Notes: generated from the letters alone by a model not told the origin. A stretch of 64,000 nt of DNA from an uncultured Muribaculaceae bacterium (GCA_947525975.1 CANNVE010000001.1:62001-126000); one strand, 5' to 3'; positions 43,258 through 52,790 are shown, numbered from the stretch's first letter. Program-made: numbers and translations.

Positions 43258-43329
43258 CTTATACGACTTATATGATTTATAAATTTTATAAGACTTATAA
43301 GATTTATAAGATTTATAAGACTTACATGA
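43258..43329. repeat. Eight-unit 9-bp tandem array upstream of vsr
   Basis: Units in order: CTTATACGA, CTTATATGA, TTTATAAAT, TTTATAAGA, CTTATAAGA, TTTATAAGA, TTTATAAGA, CTTACATGA. It starts 14 bp upstream of the vsr ATG and covers the place where a -33 box would sit. Very AT-rich against GC-rich neighbours. Confidence 0.85.
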
Positions 43330-43337
43330 TTATAACA

Positions 43338-43375
43338 AAAGGAAAGAGGCCCGGATCGCACACCGGGCCTCTTTT
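43338..43375 (-). terminator. Terminator of the fumarate reductase operon (possibly bidirectional)
   Basis: GAGGCCCGG (43346-43354) pairs with CCGGGCCTC (43363-43371). On the minus strand TTTCCTTTT follows; on the + strand TTTTGATTTT. Confidence 0.9.
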
Positions 43376-43399
43376 GATTTTATCGCATGATCCTTAAGA

Positions 43400-44155
43400 T
43401 CAGTCAGAGCACTTGGCTTTGATGAACTCGCGGTTGAGACGGGCGATGTTGCTCAGAGGAATGCTCTTGGGGCACTCGGCTGCGCAGGCGCCTGTGTTGG
43501 TGCAGTTGCCGAAGCCAAGCTCGTCCATCTTCTTCACCATGGCGCGGGCGCGGCGCTTGCGCTCCACCTGGCCCTGGGGCAGGAGGGCGAACTGGCTCAC
43601 CTTGGCCGAAACGAAGAGCATGGCCGAGCCGTTCTTGCAGGCTGCAACGCATGCACCGCAACCGATGCAGGTGGCAGAGTCCATGGCCACGTCGGCTACC
43701 TCCTTTGAGATAGGAGTGGCGTTGGCGTCGGGAGCGCCTCCGCAGTTGAACGACACATAGCCGCCGGCCTGCTGAATCTGGTCGAAAGCGTTGCGGTTGA
43801 CCATGAGGTCGCGGATCACGGGGAATGCGGCTGAGCGCCAAGGCTCGATGGTGATGGTCTGGCCATCGCGGAATTTGCGCATGTGGAGCTGGCAGGTGGT
43901 GATGCCCTGCACGGGGCCGTGGGGATGGCCGTCGATATAGAGCGAGCACATGCCGCAGATGCCCTCGCGGCAGTCATTGTCAAAGACCACGGGCTCCTCG
44001 CCGTTGTCTACGAGCTGCTGGTTGAGCATGTCGAGCATTTCAAGGAAGCTGCTGCCGGTTGACACGCCGTCGAGATGATAGTTCTGGAAGGCGCCCTTCT
44101 CCTTGGGGCCGCGCTGACGCCAGATTCTCAAGTTTACGCTTATAGTTGTTTCCAT
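43400..44155 (-). CDS. frdB: Fumarate reductase/succinate dehydrogenase iron-sulfur subunit
   Basis: 251 residues. Carries electrons between quinol and the flavoprotein. 2Fe-2S ligands in [18 protein letters not shown], later Cys in ITTCQLHM; 4Fe-4S and 3Fe-4S ligands in [15 protein letters not shown] and [14 protein letters not shown]. 22 bp after frdA. Fumarate reduction to succinate is the expected direction in an anaerobic Bacteroidales cell. Confidence 0.95.
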   Translation of the reverse strand: METTISVNLRIWRQRGPKEKGAFQNYHLDGVSTGSSFLEMLDMLNQQLVDNGEEPVVFDNDCREGICGMCSLYIDGHPHGPVQGITTCQLHMRKFRDGQTITIEPWRSAAFPVIRDLMVNRNAFDQIQQAGGYVSFNCGGAPDANATPISKEVADVAMDSATCIGCGACVAACKNGSAMLFVSAKVSQFALLPQGQVERKRRARAMVKKMDELGFGNCTNTGACAAECPKSIPLSNIARLNREFIKAKCSD

Positions 44156-44177
44156 TTTTTGAAATCGAGGTTAGAGA

Positions 44178-46205
44178 TTAAGACTTGTAGTTGCGTGTCT
44201 GCACCTTGATGGCCTCATACTTGAGGGGCTCTTTGATGAGGATGGGCTTTTCGGTGTCGCCGGTGTATTTCCAGCAGCTCACGTACATGTAGTCCTCGTC
44301 ATTGCGGGCAGCCTCGCCGTCAGCGGTCTGGTACTCCTCGCGGAAGTGTGCGCCGCAGCTCTCGTTGCGGTTGAGGGCGTCGATGGCCATCATGCGGGCG
44401 ATGAGGATGAAGTCCTCAAGGCGCAGAGCCTTCTCGAGCTCGGTGTTCATGTCGTCAGCATTGCCCACGATGCGCAGGTCAGAGTAGAACTCCTTGCGCA
44501 CCTCCTCGATTTCGTCGATGGCCTTCACGAGGCTCTGCAGGGTGCGGCCCATGCCCACGAGATTCCACATCACGTGGCCGAGTTTCTTGTGGATCTGGTC
44601 GGGGCTCTTGGTGCCCTTTATGTTCATGAGCTTCTCGATGCGGGCGCGCACTTGCTTCTCGGCCTCGTCAAATTCGGGGGCGTCGGTGGAGAAGTGAGGC
44701 ACCTTGATCTGGTCGCTCAGGTAATTCTGCATTGTGTAGGGGAGCACGAAGTATCCGTCGGCCAGACCCTGCATCAGAGCAGATGCGCCGAGGCGGTTAG
44801 CGCCGTGGTCAGAGAAGTTGCACTCGCCGATGGCGAAGAGGCCCTTGATCGAAGTCTGCAGCTCATAGTCTACCCAGATGCCGCCCATGGTGTAGTGGCT
44901 GGCGGGGAAGATCTGCATGGGAGTCTCGTAGGGGTTGTCATCGCTGATCATCTGGTACATGTCGAAGAGGTTGCCGTAGCGGTCGCGCACTGCATCCTCG
45001 CCAAGACGCTGGATAGCGTACTTGAAGTCGAGGTATACGGCGTTGCCGGTGCCTACGCCATAGCCTGCGTCGCAGCGCTCCTTGGCAGCGCGGCTGGCGA
45101 TGTCGCGGGGGCAGAGGTTGCCGAATGCCGGGTAGCGGCGCTCCAAGTAGAAGTCGCGGTCTTCATCGGGGATGTCGGTGGGCTTCTTCTTGCCGGCGCG
45201 GATGGCTTCGGCGTCTTCCTTCTTCTTGGGCACCCAGATGCGGCCGTCGTTGCGGAGCGACTCTGACATGAGGGTGAGCTTTGACTGATCCTCTCCGTGC
45301 ACGGGGATGCAGGTGGGGTGGATCTGGGTGAAGGCGAGGTTGGCCAGATATGCGCCCTTCTTGAAGGCCTGGATGGCAGCCGAGCCGTTGCAGCCCATAG
45401 CGTTGGTCGAAAGGAAGAATGCGCGTCCGTAGCCGCCGGTGGCGAGCACCACGGCGTGAGCGGCGTAGCGCTCGATTTCGCCTGTGATGAGGTTGCGCAC
45501 GATGATGCCGCGCGCACGTCCGTCGATGATGACGATGTCAAGCATCTCACGGCGGTTGAAGCTCTTCACAGTGCCCTTCTGTATCTGACGGTTGAGGCTT
45601 GAGTATGCGCCGAGCAGCAGCTGCTGGCCGGTCTGGCCCTTGGCATAGAATGTGCGCGATACCTGCGCGCCGCCGAACGAACGGTTGGCCAGGAGGCCGC
45701 CGTATTCGCGGGCGAAGGGCACACCCTGCTGCACACACTGGTCGATGATGTTGTTGCTGACCTCGGCCAGACGGTACACGTTAGCCTCGCGGCTGCGGAA
45801 GTCACCGCCCTTGACAGTGTCGTAGAAGAGGCGATATACAGAGTCGCCGTCGTTCTGGTAGTCTTTGGCTGCATTGATGCCGCCCTGGGCTGCGATCGAG
45901 TGAGCGCGGCGGGGGCTGTCCTGGATGCAGAAATTGAGCACGTTGAAGCCGAGCTCGCCAAGGGTGGAGGCCGCAGAGCCGCCGGCGAGGCCGGTGCCCA
46001 CAACGATCACGTCGAGAAGGCGCTTGTTGGCCGGGTTCACGAGCTTCTGGTGGGCTTTGTAGTTGGTCCACTTCTCAGCGATAGGACCTTCGGGAATCTT
46101 CGAGTCAATCTGATACTCGGGGAGCTTGCCGGTCTCCATGTCGGCAACTTCCTTCATGATGGGGGTAGAGTCGATCATACCCTCTACTTTCTTTATGTCT
46201 ATCAT
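44178..46205 (-). CDS. frdA: Fumarate reductase/succinate dehydrogenase flavoprotein subunit
   Basis: 675 residues. FAD site [20 protein letters not shown], covalent flavin His in [20 protein letters not shown], active site [20 protein letters not shown], capping residues [21 protein letters not shown]-terminal [16 protein letters not shown]. It has about 33 extra N-terminal residues ([20 protein letters not shown]) before the usual [11 protein letters not shown] start; a shorter start at 46178 is possible. 13 bp after frdC. Confidence 0.95.
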   Translation of the reverse strand: MIDIKKVEGMIDSTPIMKEVADMETGKLPEYQIDSKIPEGPIAEKWTNYKAHQKLVNPANKRLLDVIVVGTGLAGGSAASTLGELGFNVLNFCIQDSPRRAHSIAAQGGINAAKDYQNDGDSVYRLFYDTVKGGDFRSREANVYRLAEVSNNIIDQCVQQGVPFAREYGGLLANRSFGGAQVSRTFYAKGQTGQQLLLGAYSSLNRQIQKGTVKSFNRREMLDIVIIDGRARGIIVRNLITGEIERYAAHAVVLATGGYGRAFFLSTNAMGCNGSAAIQAFKKGAYLANLAFTQIHPTCIPVHGEDQSKLTLMSESLRNDGRIWVPKKKEDAEAIRAGKKKPTDIPDEDRDFYLERRYPAFGNLCPRDIASRAAKERCDAGYGVGTGNAVYLDFKYAIQRLGEDAVRDRYGNLFDMYQMISDDNPYETPMQIFPASHYTMGGIWVDYELQTSIKGLFAIGECNFSDHGANRLGASALMQGLADGYFVLPYTMQNYLSDQIKVPHFSTDAPEFDEAEKQVRARIEKLMNIKGTKSPDQIHKKLGHVMWNLVGMGRTLQSLVKAIDEIEEVRKEFYSDLRIVGNADDMNTELEKALRLEDFILIARMMAIDALNRNESCGAHFREEYQTADGEAARNDEDYMYVSCWKYTGDTEKPILIKEPLKYEAIKVQTRNYKS

Positions 46206-46218
46206 ATCTCAGAGTGGA

Positions 46219-47232
46219 TTAATTGTTGGGGGTTGCTTCGTCTTCAACCTCGATGACCTCAGCATCGCCGGCTGCGGCGGGAGCCTCTTCCTCTACAGTT
46301 GCGGTCATGGGAGCGAACTGGTTGTATACGTTGACAATCATTTCAGCCTCGGGAATCTTCACATCCTTGCAGAAGGCCTTGTACTGGTTCACGATGGGAG
46401 CCATCCTGTCAACGTTCTTCATGAGGATTGTCTGCTGCTCGTAGGGGTTATCTCCGATCTGGGCATTGATGTCGTCGATCAGAGCCTGCACGTCGGCCTT
46501 GATAGCCTCGGCATACTGCTCCTGAAGCTTGACGTCGTTGAGGTAGTAGTCCTTATGCGCCTGCACGGTGAAGACGATGGCCTGAGCCACGAAAAGGGCG
46601 ATAACGATGCTTGTCCACCAGCAGCCGATAGTCTTGAGGCGGTTGAGCCAGATGTTGTTGTCCCAGCCCACTGAGTGGAGCATCGACCAGAAGCCGTGGT
46701 TGAGGTGGAACCAAAGGGCGATGAAGCCGATGATGTACACGATCGGAGTCCAAACCTCGCTGAAGGCAGCCTGGATAAACAGAGTGCCGAACTGGGGAGC
46801 GTAGGTGACACCGTTGACGCTGTATTCAGCGCCGATGATCTCCATCCACTGCATGCGGGCCCAGAACTGGATCAGGTGCACCACCAGGAATGCGAGCACT
46901 ACGATGCCTAGAACGTACATGTTCTTGGATGACCACTCCACCTGCGGAGGACGCGAAGTCACCAGATAGCGGTCGTTGCCGCGCGCCTTGCGGTTCTGGA
47001 TTGTAAGCACCGACGCGTAGATGATGTGCAGGATGAAGAGCAGGGCAAGACCGGCTGATGCGATCAAGGCATACCAGTTAGCTCCAAGGAACTCACAAAT
47101 CACATTGTAAGCCGTGGGCCATACGATAGCTACCGCATTCATCACGCAGTGAAAAGTTACGAATAGGACGAGGCAGATGCCCGTAATGGCCATCACGAAC
47201 TTACGCCCTATAGATGAGCTTGTTAACCACAT
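46219..47232 (-). CDS. frdC: Fumarate reductase cytochrome b subunit with long C-terminal tail
   Basis: 337 residues. Five helices in residues 1-228 (for example KFVMAITGICLVLFVTFHC and IIGFIALWFHLNHGFWSMLH) with histidines for two b hemes. The B-type (Wolinella-like) diheme anchor is usually near 230 residues; here about 109 residues follow, a helical segment (KLQEQYAEAIKADVQALIDD) and an acidic Ala-rich end (APAAAGDAEVIEVEDEATPN). First gene of the operon. Confidence 0.92.
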   Translation of the reverse strand: MWLTSSSIGRKFVMAITGICLVLFVTFHCVMNAVAIVWPTAYNVICEFLGANWYALIASAGLALLFILHIIYASVLTIQNRKARGNDRYLVTSRPPQVEWSSKNMYVLGIVVLAFLVVHLIQFWARMQWMEIIGAEYSVNGVTYAPQFGTLFIQAAFSEVWTPIVYIIGFIALWFHLNHGFWSMLHSVGWDNNIWLNRLKTIGCWWTSIVIALFVAQAIVFTVQAHKDYYLNDVKLQEQYAEAIKADVQALIDDINAQIGDNPYEQQTILMKNVDRMAPIVNQYKAFCKDVKIPEAEMIVNVYNQFAPMTATVEEEAPAAAGDAEVIEVEDEATPNN

Positions 47233-47316
47233 AAGATGATTGATTTAAATTAAATTATAGAGTTTGTTTATAGTCTTGCCATGGCCGGCGCACGGCCGCA
47301 GATATGTAATTATCTG

Positions 47317-47346
47317 CAAATTTAGACAAAAAACCTCAATTCTCAA
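47317..47346 (-). promoter_or_regulatory. Promoter of the frdCAB operon
   Basis: TTG (47346-47344), 19 bp, TAAATTTG (47324 to 47317). Leader about 75 nt, containing a short GGCCG/CGGCC hairpin. The rest of 47233-47484 holds only an A-rich ATCAGA/TCTGAT hairpin near 47425. Confidence 0.65.
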
Positions 47347-47484
47347 CAAAGTTTAAGTTAAAAAAATCGCCCATCCCAAAATAATCAGCTCATTTGCCGG
47401 TCGCGGCGAAGACTAAGGCGCCATCAGACCAAAAAAAAATCTGATAGCTGGAGGAGGCGCATGACAAGCCTCCGGGCTAATCAG

Positions 47485-47517
47485 AAGAAAAAAAGCGCAT
47501 CAGACTGATGCGCTTTT
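47485..47517 (-). terminator. Terminator of the tRNA gene
   Basis: AAAAGCGCATCAG (47505-47517 on the minus strand) pairs with CTGATGCGCTTTT, followed by a run of T (47494-47488). Confidence 0.88.
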
Positions 47518-47520
47518 TAG

Positions 47521-47592
<72 letters not shown>

Positions 47593-47606
47593 ATATTTCG
47601 ATAGTG

Positions 47607-47637
47607 CAAAGGTCGGTACTTTTTCCGAGATATCCAA
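47607..47637 (-). promoter_or_regulatory. Promoter of tRNA-Met
   Basis: TTTGG (47637 to 47633), 18 bp, GACCTTTG (47614 to 47607), one mismatch from TAnnTTTG. Confidence 0.55.
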
Positions 47638-47831
47638 ATAAATTTGCACTTTTTAAGAATAAAATTCGTCCCAAAAAACTCGCCTTCCCTATCATGCGCC
47701 TGAATATCAACACACAAACGAGGCCAAAACAAAAATCAAAAAAACTGGTGATAAGAGAAGATGCAATGAAAAAAGACAAAAATCACAGGCGGCGACGTGA
47801 GGGCATCCGGCAGGATGCTGAATTATAGTAT

Positions 47832-47871
47832 CCACGTATGACGTAGCGCAGCGAAGTCATGCGTGGTTTTT
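47832..47871 (+). terminator. Terminator-like hairpin on the + strand
   Basis: CCACGTATGAC (47832-47842) pairs with GTCATGCGTGG (47856-47866), one wobble, then five T. Nothing convincing upstream on this strand needs terminating; it may be a dispersed palindromic repeat. The surrounding 47638-47953 has no other clear gene. Confidence 0.5.
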
Positions 47872-47953
47872 ACCATAAGATTTGAGGCATTCAGAAAGCC
47901 GAAGGAGAGCTGCTCGGCTTCCTTGCGCATGCCTGAATTGTCAACCAAGGCAT

Positions 47954-47986
47954 AAAAAAAATCGCTCCTTGTGGCTAAGGAACGAT
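47954..47986 (-). terminator. Intrinsic terminator of the 32-codon gene
   Basis: ATCGTTCCTT (47986 to 47977) pairs with AAGGAGCGAT (47970 to 47961), one wobble, 6-nt loop, followed by eight-T tract (47961-47954). Confidence 0.9.
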
Positions 47987-48013
47987 CGAAGGATTGAAAC
48001 CTATTGGCAACGA

Positions 48014-48112
48014 TTATTTACTCTTTTTATCGTTGAGATAGACTTCCGCGCGAGCCATGCAATAGCTCATGGCGCTGTACCACTTTGCTGCTTTGTGAAA
48101 AAAGTTATTCAT
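48014..48112 (-). CDS. 32-residue small protein (or small RNA) with its own promoter and terminator
   Basis: Encodes MNNFFHKAAKWYSAMSYCMA then RAEVYLNDKKSK. The composition is an amphipathic helix with aromatic residues and a basic tail, not random translation. A consensus promoter lies at 48195-48224 and a strong terminator at 47954-47986, giving a transcript of about 235 nt with a leader near 75 nt. I recognise no family. The transcript could instead act as a small RNA with the ORF incidental. Confidence 0.55.
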   Translation of the reverse strand: MNNFFHKAAKWYSAMSYCMARAEVYLNDKKSK

Positions 48113-48194
48113 AACTTTCTGATTTTAAATTAAACACAAACCTTTAGGCCTCTCTTGGCCCCAATAATCTTTCTTGTATACTTTAAAAACACTG

Positions 48195-48224
48195 CAAAGT
48201 TACGAAAAGTTTGCCGAAAAACAA
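48195..48224 (-). promoter_or_regulatory. Promoter of the 32-codon gene
   Basis: TTG (48224-48222), 19 bp, TAACTTTG (48202 to 48195): full consensus on the minus strand. Confidence 0.75.
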
Positions 48225-48311
48225 TGTTTTATAACATAAAAATATCAGATGGCTTAATTATTCCCCCCTTCAAGAAAACAGGGACCGCTTACTACACTGA
48301 CCGGATTTTGG

Positions 48312-48350
48312 AAAAAAAAGAATCGCCCTCCCCTTGCGAGGGAGGGCGAT
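48312..48350 (-). terminator. Terminator of the alpha ribosomal operon
   Basis: ATCGCCCTCCC and GGGAGGGCGAT (48322-48332 and 48340-48350) pair perfectly, followed on the minus strand by CTTTTTTTT. Confidence 0.93.
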
Positions 48351-48376
48351 CATGGCTGCGGAGTCAAAATCCGGAA

Positions 48377-48832
48377 TTACTCTGCTGCGGGAGCCTCTGC
48401 TGCGGGAGCCTCGCTCTTCTTGCGGCGGCTGCGGCGAGTCTTCTTCTCGGCTGCCTTAACCTCATTGTATGTGGGGTTGTAGTCGACGAGCTCGATGAAG
48501 CAAGTCTTGGCGTTGTCGCCGAGGCGGTTGCCGGTCTTGAGGATGCGTGTGTAGCCGCCGGGACGGTCACCGATCTTCTGAGCAACGTCGTTGAAGAGCT
48601 CAGAAACGGCATACTTGTTCTGCAGGTAGCTGAACACGAGACGGCGGTTGGCCATGGTATCCTCTTTGCTGCGGTTGATCAGGGGCTCAGCGTATATGCG
48701 CAGCGCCTTTGCCTTGGCAAGGGTGGTGAAGATGCGCTTGTGCATGATCAATGAGATAGTCATGTTGGCCAAAAGTGACTCGCGGTGAGCCTTCTTGCGG
48801 CTAAGATGATTGAATTTCTTATTGTGTCTCAT
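48377..48832 (-). CDS. rplQ: 50S ribosomal protein L17
   Basis: 151 residues. [20 protein letters not shown] and [22 protein letters not shown] ([20 protein letters not shown]) are conserved. The C-terminus is extended by about 25 residues, basic then Ala/Glu-rich ([12 protein letters not shown]). Last gene of the ribosomal superoperon, 6 bp after rpoA. Confidence 0.96.
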   Translation of the reverse strand: MRHNKKFNHLSRKKAHRESLLANMTISLIMHKRIFTTLAKAKALRIYAEPLINRSKEDTMANRRLVFSYLQNKYAVSELFNDVAQKIGDRPGGYTRILKTGNRLGDNAKTCFIELVDYNPTYNEVKAAEKKTRRSRRKKSEAPAAEAPAAE

Positions 48833-48838
48833 CGTTTG

Positions 48839-49834
48839 TTAGTCTTGATTTAATTTGTATTTGGAAATATCCATGCCGAACGACAGGTTGAGCGAGTTGA
48901 GCAGGTCTTCAAGCTCGGTGAGCGACTTTTTGCCAAAGTTGCGGAACTTTAACAGGTCGTTCTTGTTGAAGACAACGAGCTCGCCGAGAGTCTCCACCTC
49001 TGCGCTCTTGAGGCAATTGAGGGCGCGCACCGAGAGGTCCATGTCCACGAGCTTCGACTTCAGAAGCTGGCGCATGTGCAGCACTTCTTCATCGAATTCC
49101 TCGTTAGTGTCAGTCTCAGGCTGCTCAAGGGTGATCTTCTCATCGCTGAAGAGCATGAAGTGATAGATCAGGATCTTCGCGGCCTCTTTCAGCGCGTCCT
49201 TGGGCTGAATGGTGCCGTTGGTCCAGATCTCGAGAGTGAGCTTGTCGTAGTCGGTCTTTTGGTCAACTCGGAAGTTTTCGACCGTGGGCTTTACGTCTTG
49301 GATAGGAGTATAGATCGAGTCTATTGCAATTACGTTGAGCTCGTCATCACCGGCCTGGCGGTTTTCCTCTGCGGGAACCCAGCCGCGGCCCTTGTTGATG
49401 GTGAGAGTGATAGTAAAACTTGCACTTGGATCCAAATGACAGATGACAAGGTCGGGATTTGTCACTTCAAATCCTGAAAGCGCCTTGCCAATGTCACCGG
49501 CCGTGAACTCCTGCACGCCCTGCACTGTGATGGTTGCCTTCTCCGTTTCGGTGCCTTCTACTGTCTGCTTGAGATTTACCTGCTTGAGGTTGAGGATCAT
49601 GCCTGCAACGTCTTCAAGCACTCCGGGCACGGTGTCGAACTCATGCTTCACACCGTCGATCTTGATCGACGAGATTGCGAAGCCTTCAAGCGACGACAGC
49701 AGCACGCGGCGAAGCGCTGTTCCCACTGTCGGACCGTAACCCGGCTCCAAGGGCTTGAACTCGAATTTGCCGTAGAAGTTGTTGGCTTCCAACATCAATA
49801 CCTTGTCGGGCTTCTGGAATGCTAATATAGCCAT
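48839..49834 (-). CDS. rpoA: RNA polymerase alpha subunit
   Basis: 331 residues. N-terminal assembly domain ([40 protein letters not shown]) and C-terminal domain ([36 protein letters not shown]). The two are joined by an acidic linker ([12 protein letters not shown]). 21 bp after rpsD. Confidence 0.97.
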   Translation of the reverse strand: MAILAFQKPDKVLMLEANNFYGKFEFKPLEPGYGPTVGTALRRVLLSSLEGFAISSIKIDGVKHEFDTVPGVLEDVAGMILNLKQVNLKQTVEGTETEKATITVQGVQEFTAGDIGKALSGFEVTNPDLVICHLDPSASFTITLTINKGRGWVPAEENRQAGDDELNVIAIDSIYTPIQDVKPTVENFRVDQKTDYDKLTLEIWTNGTIQPKDALKEAAKILIYHFMLFSDEKITLEQPETDTNEEFDEEVLHMRQLLKSKLVDMDLSVRALNCLKSAEVETLGELVVFNKNDLLKFRNFGKKSLTELEDLLNSLNLSFGMDISKYKLNQD

Positions 49835-49855
49835 GGATCTTTAGTTTATAAGTTG

Positions 49856-50461
49856 TTACTTTGAATAGAGCTCGACGATAAGCTGCTCCTTGATGTTCTC
49901 GGGGATGTCGGCGCGTTCGGGCACGTGCAGGAACTTGCCTGCCTTCTGGGCCTCATCCCATTCAATCCAGGGATATTTGCTGTGGTTGAAGCCTGCGAGA
50001 GCGTCGGCGATGACCTCAAGGCTCTTTGAGCGCTCGCGCACGCCGATGATCTGGCCGGGAGCCACAGAGTAAGAGGGAATGCCCACGGTCTTGCCGTCGA
50101 CTGTGATGTGGCGGTGCAGCACGAGCTGGCGGGCAGCGGCGCGGGTGGGCGCGATGCCGAGGCGGTACACGACGTTGTCGAGGCGGCTCTCAAGGAGCTG
50201 CAGCAGGATCTCGCCGGTGATGCCCTTCATGCGCGATGCCTTGTCGAAGAGGTTGGCGAATTGCTTCTCGAGCACACCGTAGGTGTATTTAGCCTTCTGC
50301 TTCTCGCGCAGCTGTGTGCCGTATTCAGAAGTTTTGCGACGCTTGTTGGCGCCGTGCTGGCCCGGGGGGAAGTTGCGACGCTGGAGCGTCTTGTCGGGTC
50401 CGAAGATAGGCTCGCCGAAGCGGCGTGCTATTTTGGTTTTAGGGCCTGTATATCTTGCCAT
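49856..50461 (-). CDS. rpsD: 30S ribosomal protein S4
   Basis: 201 residues. Primary 16S rRNA binder. [21 protein letters not shown]4 RNA-binding domain with [20 protein letters not shown] and [20 protein letters not shown]. No N-terminal zinc cysteines. Preceded by an unusually long 265-bp gap from rpsK, a candidate site for S4 autoregulation. Confidence 0.97.
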   Translation of the reverse strand: MARYTGPKTKIARRFGEPIFGPDKTLQRRNFPPGQHGANKRRKTSEYGTQLREKQKAKYTYGVLEKQFANLFDKASRMKGITGEILLQLLESRLDNVVYRLGIAPTRAAARQLVLHRHITVDGKTVGIPSYSVAPGQIIGVRERSKSLEVIADALAGFNHSKYPWIEWDEAQKAGKFLHVPERADIPENIKEQLIVELYSK

Positions 50462-50726
50462 TGTTATAAAAATAATCAGTTGTGCCGGACGTTTGCTCGC
50501 CTTGGCGGGCCTCAGAGGGTTTCGATTTACGGCAGGTAGTGCAGCCGCGACTAAGAGAGGTGATATCTGTAAGTTTTAGTCTATTTCACGTTTTTGCCGC
50601 AATGTCGGCCATGAAGCCGCTCCCCGTGGTGAGCCGTCCTTTGATTAGAGAAAGTTGAGTTACTAAAAGATTATGCTTATGCAAAGCAGAGCATCAGTGT
50701 CCGATGATCGGGTATAACTGATATTT
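50462..50726 (-). promoter_or_regulatory. 265-bp leader-like gap before rpsD
   Basis: Just past the rpsK stop the transcript can form ATCAGT/ACTGAT enclosing CCGATCATCGG, and further on GCCG/CGGC pairs. The gap is far longer than any other spacing in the operon and has no ORF. Role as a regulatory leader or internal promoter region is inferred; no good TAnnTTTG box was seen. Confidence 0.35.
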
Positions 50727-51116
50727 TTACACGCGGCGGCGCTTGGGCGGACGGCAGCCGTTGTGGGGCAGCGGCGTTACGTCTACGATTTCTACCACCT
50801 CGATGCCGGCTCCGTGCACGGTGCGGATGGCTGATTCACGTCCATTGCCGGGTCCCTTGACGTAAGCCTTCACTTTGCGCAGGCCGAGGTCGTATGCGAC
50901 CTTGGCGCAGTCCTGGGCTGCCATCTGGGCGGCGTAGGGAGTGTTCTTCTTTGAGCCACGGAAGCCCATCTTGCCAGCCGATGACCAAGAGATCACCTGA
51001 CCCTCGGAGTTGGCTAAGCACACGATAATGTTGTTGAAAGACGAGTGTACGTGAAGCTGGCCTTCGGCGCTGACCTTAACGTTTCTCTTCTTTGCTGCGA
51101 CTGTCTTTTTTGCCAT
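50727..51116 (-). CDS. rpsK: 30S ribosomal protein S11
   Basis: 129 residues. [40 protein letters not shown] and the C-terminal [18 protein letters not shown] are conserved. Forms part of the platform near the mRNA exit. 9 bp after rpsM. Confidence 0.97.
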   Translation of the reverse strand: MAKKTVAAKKRNVKVSAEGQLHVHSSFNNIIVCLANSEGQVISWSSAGKMGFRGSKKNTPYAAQMAAQDCAKVAYDLGLRKVKAYVKGPGNGRESAIRTVHGAGIEVVEIVDVTPLPHNGCRPPKRRRV

Positions 51117-51125
51117 AGTCTAAAT

Positions 51126-51506
51126 TTATTTAGTAGCTTTCTTCTTGTTAGCAACGGTTTTCTTGCGTCCCTTGCGGGTGCGGGCATTGTTCTTGGTGCT
51201 CTGGCCGCGCAGAGGAAGGCCGATGCGGTGGCGGATGCCACGGTAGCAGCCGATATCCATCAGGCGCTTGATGTTGAGCTGGATTTCACTGCGCAGATCG
51301 CCTTCCACCTTGTAGTCGGCGCCGATGATCTCACGCACTTTGGCTGCCTGGGCGTCGCTCCAGTCCTGCACCTTGATCTCTCCGGGCACGCCGGCTTTCT
51401 CGAGGATTGTCTTGGCTGCGCTGCGACCGATGCCATAGATATATGTCAAGGCTATATCACCTCTTTTGTTTTGGGGGAGGTCAACTCCCACGATTCTTAC
51501 TGCCAT
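51126..51506 (-). CDS. rpsM: 30S ribosomal protein S13
   Basis: 126 residues. [40 protein letters not shown] and [20 protein letters not shown] mark S13, with a basic tail contacting P-site tRNA. 42 bp after rpmJ. Confidence 0.97.
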   Translation of the reverse strand: MAVRIVGVDLPQNKRGDIALTYIYGIGRSAAKTILEKAGVPGEIKVQDWSDAQAAKVREIIGADYKVEGDLRSEIQLNIKRLMDIGCYRGIRHRIGLPLRGQSTKNNARTRKGRKKTVANKKKATK

Positions 51507-51548
51507 AAGTCTTATTGCAAGTTGATAGGTCTTGAATAATTACAAATG

Positions 51549-51665
51549 TTATCCTTGACGCTGTTTGAGTTTGGGGTTTTTCTTGTTGATCACGTAGAGG
51601 CGTCCCTTGCGGCGCACGATTTTGCTCTCGGGGGTGCGCTTCTTGATTGAAGCTCTTACTTTCAT
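51549..51665 (-). CDS. rpmJ: 50S ribosomal protein L36, zinc-free form
   Basis: 38 residues: [20 protein letters not shown] then [18 protein letters not shown]. The zinc-binding cysteines and histidine of ordinary L36 are replaced (TPES for the first pair region, N and L later), so this is a C- form. Lies between infA and rpsM. Confidence 0.95.
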   Translation of the reverse strand: MKVRASIKKRTPESKIVRRKGRLYVINKKNPKLKQRQG

Positions 51666-51734
51666 ATCTTTTAGTATTGATTGGTTAAGCTCTTTAGGGA
51701 GGCTCGGCGGGGCGAGGTGGCCCTGCTTCGCCTT

Positions 51735-51953
51735 TTATTTGTAGCGGAATGCTATTCGGCCTTTCGACAGGTCGTAGGGCGACATCTCCACCCTCACCTT
51801 GTCGCCGGGGAGGATCTTGATGTAGTGCATGCGCATCTTTCCGGAGATGTGGGCGGTGATTTCATGCCCGTTTTCCAGCTCGACGCGGAACATTGCGTTT
51901 GACAGGGCCTCTACGATGGTGCCGTCTTGCTCGATTGCTGTTTGCTTTGCCAT
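51735..51953 (-). CDS. infA: Translation initiation factor IF-1
   Basis: 72 residues, OB fold: [40 protein letters not shown] and [20 protein letters not shown]. Binds the 30S A site during initiation. 15 bp after map. Confidence 0.97.
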   Translation of the reverse strand: MAKQTAIEQDGTIVEALSNAMFRVELENGHEITAHISGKMRMHYIKILPGDKVRVEMSPYDLSKGRIAFRYK

Positions 51954-51968
51954 ATTGATTGCTTTGAG

Positions 51969-52751
51969 TTAAATGAATCTGTCTCCGAGAGCCTCGCGTA
52001 TGTAATCAAACGTGGTCAGGATCTCGGTGCGGTCGCCGTGGATGGCGATGGTGTGCTCGTAGTGGGCCGATGGCTTGCGGTCGCGGGTGCGGCACTGCCA
52101 GCCGTCATCGCCGAAGACTACGTTCTTGCTGCCCAGGTTGACCATGGGCTCTATGCAGATGACCATGCCGTTCTTGATCAGGGGGCCTGTGCCGCGGCGC
52201 CCGTAGTTGGGCACCTGGGGCGATTCGTGCATGCTCTTGCCGATGCCGTGGCCGCACATTTCGCGCACGATGCTGTAGCCTCGCTTCTCGCAGAATGTCT
52301 GCACGGCATTGCTGATGTCGCCGATGCGCTTGCCGGCCTTGCAGGCCTCGATGCCTACGTAGAGCGACTCTTTGGTGTCGCGCAGCAGCTGCATCACTTC
52401 AGGAGCCACCTCCCCCACCGCGAAGGTGTAGCAGGAGTCTCCCATATAGCCGTCCTTCTCTACCACGGTGTCGATGCCCACGATGTCGCCTTCGCGCAGC
52501 TCGTAGGGGCCGGGGAATCCGTGCACCACCGTCTCGTTGACTTCGATGCAGAGGGTGCCCGGAAATCCTTCGTAGCCGAGGCAAGCCGGCTTGCCGCCGT
52601 TGTCGCGGATGAATTCGCGGGCAATGGCGTCGAGCTTGCGCGTGGTGATGCCGGGCGCGATGTGCCTGGCCACCTCCCCGAGAACGCGGCTCACGAGGTC
52701 GGCGGCCGGACGCATCTGCTCGATTTCCTGCGGTGTCTTCAGATAAATCAT
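51969..52751 (-). CDS. map: Methionine aminopeptidase, type I
   Basis: 260 residues. Removes N-terminal Met from new proteins. Metal ligands: DIVGIDTVVEKDGYMGDSCY (two Asp), MCGHGIGKSMHESP (His), VICIEPMVN (Glu), SAHYEHTIAIHGD (Glu); His in NETVVHGFPGPY contacts substrate. No N-terminal zinc-finger extension. Between secY and infA, with adk absent. Confidence 0.97.
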   Translation of the reverse strand: MIYLKTPQEIEQMRPAADLVSRVLGEVARHIAPGITTRKLDAIAREFIRDNGGKPACLGYEGFPGTLCIEVNETVVHGFPGPYELREGDIVGIDTVVEKDGYMGDSCYTFAVGEVAPEVMQLLRDTKESLYVGIEACKAGKRIGDISNAVQTFCEKRGYSIVREMCGHGIGKSMHESPQVPNYGRRGTGPLIKNGMVICIEPMVNLGSKNVVFGDDGWQCRTRDRKPSAHYEHTIAIHGDRTEILTTFDYIREALGDRFI

Positions 52752-52790
52752 TTAGCTTATAGGTCTCTATATTGCTTGTTTCCGCTTTGT

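Noticed and set aside
43258..43329. Array considered as CRISPR
   Set aside because: Units are 9 bp with no spacers and there are no cas genes.
42749..43329. vsr region considered as a restriction-modification or defence island
   Set aside because: Only vsr is present; flanking genes are surface-sugar and respiratory genes.
43092..43361. Open frames crossing the 9-bp array, giving repeated Leu-Ile or Lys-Thr-Tyr peptides
   Set aside because: They are a by-product of a period divisible by three and overlap vsr.
47421..47445. ATCAGA/TCTGAT hairpin with a run of A in the loop
   Set aside because: The stem is only 6 bp and the tRNA terminator is already well explained 40 bp away.
47604..47828. 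74-codon basic ORF ending just before the hairpin at 47832
   Set aside because: It runs through the tRNA promoter and an AT-rich non-coding stretch; no homology is recognised and composition is biased. A 20-codon version from 47766 is equally weak.
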